Virus record (IMG/VR): IMGVR_UViG_3300025128_000216
Span: 1 to 29,966 of that record
Reading direction: 5' to 3' (one strand)
DNA length: 29,966 nucleotides
Source of the DNA: a virus
The notes below the pieces were generated by a model that was not told where the DNA came from, made no database searches, and saw only the letters and a list, made by a program, of their open reading frames with translations. Below, piece after piece: positions 24,402 through 29,966 of the stretch. The position numbers and the translations under genes were made by a program. Numbering within the stretch: position 1 is the first letter of the stretch; every line of letters starts with the position of its first letter.

Positions 24402-25901
24402 CTAGAATTCCACTATAAGTTTGATGTCTTCCGTTTGATCTGTTGCCCGACCTATCGGTTTCCTATTTTCTTGGTATATAATATTTCCACTGTCAGGTTC
24501 AAGTTCTGGATTAGCATATCCATTAGTAAACGTGATAGTATTTGAGTTAGTAAGTGTTACTGCGCTGTCTGCGGTTGAGTCTGGAGTTCCAGTTGCACTA
24601 GAAGATGCACCTGTGACTGCGTTTGCACCAGAGAACGCGACTAACGCACCAGTAGTGCTGTTCGTTCCAAAATCTCCAAATCGTTCTTGTTGATAATATA
24701 GAATTGAAAGTGTGCTATCCCATTCTACTACTTTACCTATTGCACCAGTAGATGTTTGGGTTATTTTTTCATCAGCAGTAAATGTTCCTGATACTGAGGT
24801 TAGTTTTAGTGCATAGACTTGGCGATGAGTTGTTGCTGATGCAACGGTAGAAGTTCCAAAAGTTGTTGGGTCTATAACAAGAGAAATATTTCTAAAGTCA
24901 TTTCCTGTTAGTACATCATCTCCCTCTGCACCAGTTAAAACTGTTCGCATCATTACATAATGACCACCCAACTCAGCTACTGCATCATTTCCATGTCCTT
25001 CTTTTGGACTAATCACAACTGTTACTGCACCACCTGTACCACTTCCTACAGAGGAAGCAGATGTTAAAGCTGCATCAGAAAATGTATAACCAGATGCAAG
25101 ATTGACTGTACCGAATGTGTATCCAGTTCCTCCATCATGAATTGATGTGTCCGTTCCAGCAGTTAATCCAAAAGAAACAATTGCACCACTAGAAATAACA
25201 ATAGAAACTATTGCACCAGAGGATGTGCCTGCACTTGTTCCATCACCATATACAGCTGCATAATACGTTCCGTCTGTATAACCAGAACCAGCAGTTATTT
25301 GTAAACTTTCAATCTTACCATCAACCGCAGCTGCACTTACTGTGCTGTCAGTTGATACTGGTATAAAATCAGCAGTAAGATATTTTGTTTGTTCTGATGC
25401 AGTAATGGTATACATATATTTCAATACATAACCACCCAATGCAAAAGGTGATGTTGATTCAGACGTAGGTTCAGTACCACTGTACGCAGTTCCACCGTTA
25501 TTGTCTAATACTTTATAGACTCTGTTATCAGATGTGCGAAAAAAGAATGTGGATTGATAAAGATTTGTTGCACCAGATGTGGCTGCATTTGATGAACTTA
25601 TGTTATCATCATACATATCATATGTGGTACTGTTTGCCCAATCCCTTCTAGGAAGTGCATAAGATACATCACTAGATGTAATATTCTTTAATGCAACTGT
25701 AGAATCCCAAGTATAAAATTCAGTAGAAACATCATCAGCAGGAGTAGGGGGAGAACTATCTGTTCCCCCCGAAGTTCCTGATGTAAAGGGAGTTGCCTTC
25801 CCAATCATTAAGTAATAAACATTAGCAGACGATTCAGAGAACGATTCAAAAAAGTTCCCTGCGTTGTGTTGTCTAAATTTTTCTGTTATGATTGCTGACA
25901 T
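24402..25901 (-). CDS. 8: Baseplate wedge protein gp8
   Basis: Wedge component of the hexagonal baseplate. 499 residues against 334 in T4. The T4 gp8 framework is clear: ITEKFRQHNAGNFFESF start, MIGKATPF, ALPRRDW (T4 VIPRRDW), VYKVLDNNGG (T4 VYRCLD), GGYVLKYMYTI (T4 DGYVWEYLFEI), and the C-terminal SGNIIYQENRKPIGRATDQTEDIKLIVEF, which matches T4 EMIYMENRPPIIMAMDQTEEINILF. Extra length comes from GSGYTDGTYYA / GTGYTFGTV repeats (about 205-275) and an FTADEKITQTSTGAIGKV module near 380-400. A late promoter box is at 25926-25933. Confidence 0.93.
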   Translation of the reverse strand: MSAIITEKFRQHNAGNFFESFSESSANVYYLMIGKATPFTSGTSGGTDSSPPTPADDVSTEFYTWDSTVALKNITSSDVSYALPRRDWANSTTYDMYDDNISSSNAATSGATNLYQSTFFFRTSDNRVYKVLDNNGGTAYSGTEPTSESTSPFALGGYVLKYMYTITASEQTKYLTADFIPVSTDSTVSAAAVDGKIESLQITAGSGYTDGTYYAAVYGDGTSAGTSSGAIVSIVISSGAIVSFGLTAGTDTSIHDGGTGYTFGTVNLASGYTFSDAALTSASSVGSGTGGAVTVVISPKEGHGNDAVAELGGHYVMMRTVLTGAEGDDVLTGNDFRNISLVIDPTTFGTSTVASATTHRQVYALKLTSVSGTFTADEKITQTSTGAIGKVVEWDSTLSILYYQQERFGDFGTNSTTGALVAFSGANAVTGASSSATGTPDSTADSAVTLTNSNTITFTNGYANPELEPDSGNIIYQENRKPIGRATDQTEDIKLIVEF

Positions 25902-25925
25902 ATTTTTCTTCCCATTTGTGTCTAC

Positions 25926-25933
25926 TATTTATA
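25926..25933 (-). promoter_or_regulatory. Late promoter box (TATAAATA) before gp8
   Basis: Exact minus-strand TATAAATA in the 39-bp gap upstream of gp8, ending 24 nt before the ATG. It probably drives gp8, the giant protein, the 76-residue protein and the S74 fibre gene. Confidence 0.75.
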
Positions 25934-25940
25934 AGAAAGA

Positions 25941-26192
25941 TTAGGATACTACCACTTCACTTTCTTCTTTATTTTCTACCTCAGTAGATTCTTCTTTTTC
26001 TTTTTCTGCTTCAACTGAAACCAAGAACCCCTGTGTAAATGCTTGTTCTGCAACTTTTACTTGATCTAAATCAAATGTTAGTTGTGCAGCCTTTGTTTTA
26101 CAGGAACGAATTTGACGTAAGAGATACCTTTGTTCGTCATTAAAATCTTCCTCTGTGTACTTTGTTCCGTTTATGTTTATAACTTCTGACAT
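25941..26192 (-). CDS. Small protein of unknown function (DUF6447-like?)
   Basis: 83 residues starting MSEVININGTKYTEEDFND. The opening (short beta strand I-N-G-x-x-Y) followed by a helix (LLRQIRSCKTKAAQLTFDLDQVKVAEQAF) resembles a small family of marine phage proteins of unknown role. I recall DUF6447, but am not certain. The C-terminal 25 residues are mostly Glu, Lys, Ser and Val. The ATG at 26192 is chosen because AAGGAG is 6 nt before it. The alternative TTG start at 26207 would place that site inside the gene. It has its own upstream late promoter box (26246-26253). Confidence 0.85.
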   Translation of the reverse strand: MSEVININGTKYTEEDFNDEQRYLLRQIRSCKTKAAQLTFDLDQVKVAEQAFTQGFLVSVEAEKEKEESTEVENKEESEVVVS

Positions 26193-26245
26193 TTTTTTCT
26201 CCTTCAATTAAGTTTCATGTCTATGACATTATATTGTGTCAATTC

Positions 26246-26253
26246 TATTTATA
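26246..26253 (-). promoter_or_regulatory. Late promoter box (TATAAATA) before the 83-residue gene
   Basis: Exact minus-strand TATAAATA in the 99-bp gap between the 66-residue gene and the 83-residue gene, 53 nt before the ATG. The surrounding bases (TCTTATAAATAG) are the same as at the gp8 promoter, which supports a real signal. Confidence 0.72.
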
Positions 26254-26291
26254 AGATTTTTTCTAACCTAATTTTACTTTACTTCCAACAA

Positions 26292-26492
26292 TTAATCTGC
26301 TTCTGCTATGGTATTTCCAGCAGCTACCCAATCAAGATATATTTTATAATCTCTATTATTTGGGTTTACTGGAATAAAAAGATTTGGGGTGCAATCTATT
26401 CGCTTAATTGCATTGGTGATTAAATTTCCCGAACCATCTTCATACTTTTTATATCTTAAAACTGTTAAATCTATTATTTCTAAACTTGACAT
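26292..26492 (-). CDS. Short protein following the fibre gene
   Basis: 66 residues: MSSLEIIDLTVLRYKKYEDGSGN, then a C-terminal segment NRDYKIYLDWVAAGNTIAEAD. The ending (Y-x-x-Y/W-L-x-W-x-A-x-G-N-T-x-x-x-A-D) is a widespread motif in short proteins encoded beside phage tail fibres. They are thought to assist fibre folding or form a fibre-tip part. CGGAG stands 8 nt upstream, inside the end of the fibre gene. Only one base separates it from the fibre stop, so the two are probably coupled. Confidence 0.85.
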   Translation of the reverse strand: MSSLEIIDLTVLRYKKYEDGSGNLITNAIKRIDCTPNLFIPVNPNNRDYKIYLDWVAAGNTIAEAD

Positions 26493-26493
26493 A

Positions 26494-28950
26494 TTATAAC
26501 TCCGATTCTGCTGTAAATGTGATGTGATGAATGTCTAAATCACTGCCAGTAAATCCTAGAGTAAACCCATCAACACCATTTGTAACCGCGCCACTTAATC
26601 CAGATGTACTAGAGCTAACTACAAGAGTTGCATCTTCCCACTTTTGTGTTGCGTATCTAATAGAAAGTCTTTGTACTTGACTTGCTGCTGCCCCACAATT
26701 TATATGAAATACAGGGTCATCAGACTTTTCAAAATATCTTTGACATAATTGAAATTCTTCGCCATAAGTTCGTTGCTCAAATTGCGTTACTGTGCCGCCA
26801 AGTTCTAATTGTACTTCTCGCATGTCCCAATAGTCATTTGCTCCTGCTGTTCCCACAGTATTCCATGAGATTTGTATTGCTAGTTGAGTTTTATCAGCAG
26901 GTACAGTGCCTGTTCCAGAATACTGAACAAATCCACCACCTTGCGGTATTGCTGCCGTAATCGTGATAATAGCTTCAGTGGTAGTCATACCTACTGGGTT
27001 TTGGTCTGTGCCTTCTCCTCCGACAAGTTTAAAGGCTACGTTTCCTGAAGTTGGACTCCAATTAGCACCACCTCTAGCTCTAAAAGAAAGCGTTACTTCT
27101 TTACCTGCAAAGTACCGAGAATCTATAGTTTCTAACCCTTGCGCTATACCCATTTGTGCAGTTGCGGTATTGCTAACAGGTCTTTGAAAACGTGAATAAT
27201 AACCGTCACCTTCTCCTGCGTCTGATCTAGTTGTCCATGAATGTGCTTGACCACTACCACCGCCAAAACAACGCCACCTGTCCATAGCGTAGGTGTTCAT
27301 TGTTGTGTTTGCGCCAGTGCCGTGACGCTGATTAACTGAAAAGGTAGGATTGTAAATTGCATTTCTACGACCGCCTAATGCGCCTCCACTTATGCTAGTA
27401 GCACCTGTAATGTTTTTCGTATTTAATGCAATACCTGTATCTGCAACATGAGTAATTGTTACGTCACCATCTGCACCTAAAGCAATAACCGATGAATCAG
27501 ATAACAACTTAACGTCATCACCAAATACTGCGTCTTTAACCACGGATAGACCGCCATCGGTTTGCAAACTGCCATCCGTAGTTGATGTAGCTTCGGTTGT
27601 GTCATCTGTTTTAATAATACCACTAGCAGTTATAGTAGTAGAAGCAAGAGTAGTAGTGGTTGCAGCAGCTGCTGTTCCACTTCCCAAAATACCATCTAAA
27701 GTACCTGTGAACCCTGTTCCTACTACCTCTCCAGCAACTGTTAAAACACCACTAGTGAGAGTCAATAAGTCTGTATCGTTTGCACCACCTATTGTACCAC
27801 CAGTTTTAATTACAAGGTCATCTGTAATAGTCAAAAGACCATCAGTAGTTAAACTCATTTTTTCTGAGTTATTGGTAAAAAAGGTCATTTTATCATTAGT
27901 GGGGTTATAGCCCAGCTGGCCATTAGTGGTTGCACCTACTTTACCAAAATATATTACAGTTTGCCCCGGCGTATCTGCTTGTACTTGAAGAGAAAGGGAA
28001 GATTGTTGAGAAGCTGCATCTGCTCTAACCGTTAACTTGTTCTCGCCAGAAGCGGTTGTTAGAGTCATAAGACCAGCACCTGTATATGTGCCTGATACAT
28101 CTAGATTGGCATTTACATCCACAAGAGTTGCGTTAAGTTCAATTTCGTCTGTTGCATTAATGTCCAGAACTGTAGCGCTTGGTGCGTTAATATTCTGAGA
28201 GGCATCATTGAATTGTAACTGTCTGCTGCTGTTAATTAACAGACCTGTATTATGGACATGAGTTAAAGTAACGTCATCATTTACCCCAAATGCTATCACA
28301 GACGCATCTGACTGAAGTTTAATATCGTTACCAGCAATAACATTTTTTGCTACTGACAGACCACCATCAGTTTGTAATGAACCATCTGTTGTACTTGTGG
28401 CATCTGTAGCGTCATCTGTTTTTATGATACCACTTGCAGTTATAGCAGCAGTTGTTGTTGCGCCTGATATATCTACTGCGCCATTAATATCAATAGTTGT
28501 AGCATTAATCTCTATTTCTGTATCAGATACTAGGTCTAAAACTCCATCTGCACTTTGATGAATATACGTTCCAGAATCACCAAACTGAAATTGTCTTGAA
28601 CCATTTAGGAGCAGTCCAGTATCAGCCATATGAGTAAGTGTTACATCTTGATCTGCACCAAGATTAATAACTGCTCCATCTGCAAGAAAAAGGTCACTCC
28701 ATTCTAGCGATGCACTTCCTAGTGCAGTACCATCTGCGGCCGCAGGCGTTAGTGTCGTAAATGTTCCGACTGCTGAACTAAGTGTAACTACCGTTGCAGT
28801 TGCACTAAGACCAGATGTAAGCGCAGTTCCAGTTCCTAGTAGTGTATAAATCTCTGAGAAATTGTCATTGATTTTATCACCACCAACTCGCAGACTATCC
28901 CCTGTTCCGTCATCGGCCGATGTTCCTAAATCTAGTGATTGGTATGCCAT
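26494..28950 (-). CDS. Tail fibre-like protein with repeat modules
   Basis: 818 residues. The N-terminus SADDGTGDSLRVGGDKINDNFSEIYTLLG is the usual phage fibre/appendage start. Repeat modules with LTHxxxTGLLLN occur at about residues 97, 220 and 493, and ATSTTDGSLQTDGGLSV blocks recur twice. The same modules occur in the S74 fibre protein at 14566-17619. From about residue 530 a unique C-terminal domain begins RNAIYNPTFSVNQR, with YAMDRWRCFGGG, VTLSFRARGG and VQLELGG-TVTQFEQRTYGEEFQLCQRYF, a common phage fibre-tip beta-sandwich probably used for host binding. No S74 signature is seen here. AGGAAA precedes the ATG and a late promoter box lies at 28976-28983. Confidence 0.92.
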   Translation of the reverse strand: MAYQSLDLGTSADDGTGDSLRVGGDKINDNFSEIYTLLGTGTALTSGLSATATVVTLSSAVGTFTTLTPAAADGTALGSASLEWSDLFLADGAVINLGADQDVTLTHMADTGLLLNGSRQFQFGDSGTYIHQSADGVLDLVSDTEIEINATTIDINGAVDISGATTTAAITASGIIKTDDATDATSTTDGSLQTDGGLSVAKNVIAGNDIKLQSDASVIAFGVNDDVTLTHVHNTGLLINSSRQLQFNDASQNINAPSATVLDINATDEIELNATLVDVNANLDVSGTYTGAGLMTLTTASGENKLTVRADAASQQSSLSLQVQADTPGQTVIYFGKVGATTNGQLGYNPTNDKMTFFTNNSEKMSLTTDGLLTITDDLVIKTGGTIGGANDTDLLTLTSGVLTVAGEVVGTGFTGTLDGILGSGTAAAATTTTLASTTITASGIIKTDDTTEATSTTDGSLQTDGGLSVVKDAVFGDDVKLLSDSSVIALGADGDVTITHVADTGIALNTKNITGATSISGGALGGRRNAIYNPTFSVNQRHGTGANTTMNTYAMDRWRCFGGGSGQAHSWTTRSDAGEGDGYYSRFQRPVSNTATAQMGIAQGLETIDSRYFAGKEVTLSFRARGGANWSPTSGNVAFKLVGGEGTDQNPVGMTTTEAIITITAAIPQGGGFVQYSGTGTVPADKTQLAIQISWNTVGTAGANDYWDMREVQLELGGTVTQFEQRTYGEEFQLCQRYFEKSDDPVFHINCGAAASQVQRLSIRYATQKWEDATLVVSSSTSGLSGAVTNGVDGFTLGFTGSDLDIHHITFTAESEL
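28368..28386. repeat. 19-bp sequence shared with the S74 fibre gene
   Basis: Identical to 16671-16689 in the other fibre gene. It encodes part of the shared SLQTDGG module. It marks homology between two genes some 11.7 kb apart and is a possible site for recombination. Confidence 0.75.
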
Positions 28951-28975
28951 TTTTTAATTTCCTATATATCTAATC

Positions 28976-28983
28976 TATTTATA
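28976..28983 (-). promoter_or_regulatory. Late promoter box (TATAAATA) before the fibre gene
   Basis: Exact minus-strand TATAAATA in the 38-bp gap between the right-edge gene and the 818-residue fibre gene, ending 25 nt before the ATG. Confidence 0.75.
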
Positions 28984-28988
28984 ACGCT

Positions 28989-29966
28989 TTATGCAGCAGC
29001 ATCAAAAGTTTTTGCGGTTGAACTAAATCGTATTGATCGCGAAACATCAAAACCACCAACACCACCACTGTCTGCAACGGCAGGATAATTATTATCAATG
29101 TTTTCGTCTGTTGCTAATTCAAATCTAAATCTATCCCCAGCATTTGTGGAAGAGCCATCTGTTCCATTTAATACCACTGCACCTTCACCATAGTTTATTG
29201 TAGTATCAAAGAAGGATTGCATTGCGATTGGCATGCCTGCGTATAACTGTTTAATGTTCGTTCCATCATATATCAGATTATTCCCATCACCACCATGACC
29301 ATCTTCTAGTTGAATGTTTGTAACTTCAAACGCATCATCTTCTAAATCAATCGCACCATATTCGGTAGTCTCAACAAAACTTGCACGAGCAAACGGTTCA
29401 AAGTTTGAGTTAGTTAAATTTTGGAATGGTATTGTTCCACTACTTGAACCATCTTCAGCTTCAAGTCTGTCACTTTCAAATATTAATTTGTTATTAAATC
29501 CAACACCAGTTTTATCTTCAAGAACTATCTTGTCGCCGTGATGATCAGGAGCAGTTGTTTCATTTTCTTGTCTAAAAAATCCAGATGCTTGACTTTCCTC
29601 TAATAGTATTGCAACTGGTTCAGATGGTTGTGTGTTTGCAGAATCAATTTCATGATCTTGGCCGCGGTCATCACCTAGTTGTGAATCATGACTTAACACA
29701 ATTAAATCTGGGCGAATAATATCTGACAAAGTAATGTTGTCATAAGTAAGAACACTTTCTCCAATTATATCTGCGTCTGCATTAGAAGAATTTTCGTCTG
29801 TACCGTTTAGTACAATACTATCTCCAGCATTAGTCGAACTTCCATCCGTTCCATTTAAAACTATTTTATCATTAGTGTATTCTAAAATATTATCAAACCT
29901 AAAGTGAGAATTGTTGTTCGTGTCATCTTCCATGAGAAGGCCTTCACCTTCATCAACGATAATACC
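28989..29966 (-). CDS. Acidic repeat structural-type protein, 5' end outside the window
   Basis: At least 325 residues. The frame is open to the right edge (GIIVDEGEGLLMED...), so the ATG at 29933 is probably internal and the true start lies outside. The protein is very acidic and built from short imperfect repeats: (K/S/V)IVLNGTDGSSTNAGD occurs at about 29820-29870, 29775-29819 (variant) and 29125-29180. Related units are IVLEDKTG, LEAEDGSSSGT, IQLEDGHGGDGNNLIYD. Similar LEDG/NGTD-repeat proteins occur in cyanophage structural regions. I know no firm function. The acidic inserts in gp14 look related. It lies just upstream of the fibre gene. Confidence 0.8.
   Translation of the reverse strand, partial: GIIVDEGEGLLMEDDTNNNSHFRFDNILEYTNDKIVLNGTDGSSTNAGDSIVLNGTDENSSNADADIIGESVLTYDNITLSDIIRPDLIVLSHDSQLGDDRGQDHEIDSANTQPSEPVAILLEESQASGFFRQENETTAPDHHGDKIVLEDKTGVGFNNKLIFESDRLEAEDGSSSGTIPFQNLTNSNFEPFARASFVETTEYGAIDLEDDAFEVTNIQLEDGHGGDGNNLIYDGTNIKQLYAGMPIAMQSFFDTTINYGEGAVVLNGTDGSSTNAGDRFRFELATDENIDNNYPAVADSGGVGGFDVSRSIRFSSTAKTFDAAA
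29775..29870. repeat. Tandem NGTD repeats (two copies), third copy at 29125-29180
   Basis: Adjacent units code for IVLNGTDGSSTNAGD and IVLNGTDENSSNADAD. A third, near-identical unit (VVLNGTDGSSTNAGD) lies about 640 bp downstream in the same gene. At DNA level the copies share runs such as CCATTTAA and CAGCATT but differ at many third positions, so they are old rather than recent duplications. Confidence 0.7.

Noticed and set aside
26193-26207. TTG start at 26207 for the small gene before gp8
   Set aside because: The AAGGAG that serves the ATG at 26192 would be inside the coding part, and no other site stands upstream.
26213-26242. Possible sigma70 promoter in the gap before the 83-residue gene (TTGACA on the minus strand)
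   Set aside because: No acceptable -10 at 16-18 nt downstream. The nearby TATAAT is only 3 nt away. The late box at 26246-26253 explains the gap better.
26494-28950. Diversity-generating retroelement target in the fibre C-terminus
   Set aside because: No reverse transcriptase, template repeat or matching variable repeat was seen in the window.
1-29966. tRNA genes, insertion sequences, integrase or attachment sites
   Set aside because: None seen by eye. Intergenic gaps are short (at most about 180 bp) and explained by promoters, a terminator or leaders. A tRNAscan run would be needed to exclude a tRNA formally.

Overview
The window is a near-continuous late structural module of a T4-like contractile-tailed phage (Caudoviricetes myovirus). 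It is most like the marine cyanophage/pelagiphage branch: the DNA looks AT-rich, the baseplate, DUF4815-like and S74-fibre genes resemble those I know from marine T4-like phages, and capsid, portal, sheath, tube and terminase proteins are readily aligned by eye to T4. The host cannot be told from this window: no photosynthesis or other host-marker gene is present. Apart from one small gene at 8872-9174, everything is on the minus strand, so the biological reading direction is from right to left.

Reading 5' to 3' on the minus strand: (1) at the right edge, an incomplete acidic repeat protein (28989-29966); (2) a fibre-like protein (26494-28950) with a short downstream partner (26292-26492); (3) a small unknown protein (25941-26192); (4) the baseplate block: gp8 (24402-25901), a giant 2182-residue DUF4815-like protein (17852-24400), a 76-residue protein and an S74-chaperone fibre-like protein (14566-17619); (5) the neck and packaging block: gp13, gp14, gp15, gp16 (small terminase), a 2OG-Fe(II) oxygenase and gp17 (large terminase), 9179-14519; (6) the tail and head block: gp18, gp19, gp20, two small prohead-region genes, a beta-rich 128-residue protein, gp21, gp22 and gp23, 184-8754. 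The order 13-14-15-16-17-18-19-20-(67-68 position)-21-22-23 is the T4 order, with the oxygenase, the 128-residue protein and the antisense gene as additions.

Together these genes build and fill the virion. gp22 and small core proteins form the scaffold, gp20 nucleates the prohead, gp23 forms the shell and gp21 matures it. gp16/gp17 pump DNA through gp20. gp13/gp14 close the neck, gp15 caps the tail, gp18/gp19 form sheath and tube, and gp8 with the giant protein and fibres form the baseplate and host-contact apparatus.

Regulation is partly readable. Six intergenic spots on the minus strand carry the exact T4 late promoter box TATAAATA, dividing the module into transcription units. A strong intrinsic terminator with a C(UUCG)G tetraloop lies just after gp23, and a sigma70-type promoter follows at once, driving the next gene, which only begins inside the window. 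Coupled or overlapping stop/start pairs (TAATG, ATGAATAA, ATGACTAA) tie many neighbours together.

The most unusual items are the antisense zinc-knuckle/HNH-like gene between gp17 and gp18, the oxygenase inserted between the two terminase genes, repeat modules shared between two fibre genes, and insertions in gp14, gp18 and gp8. I found no evidence for a complete previously undescribed system.
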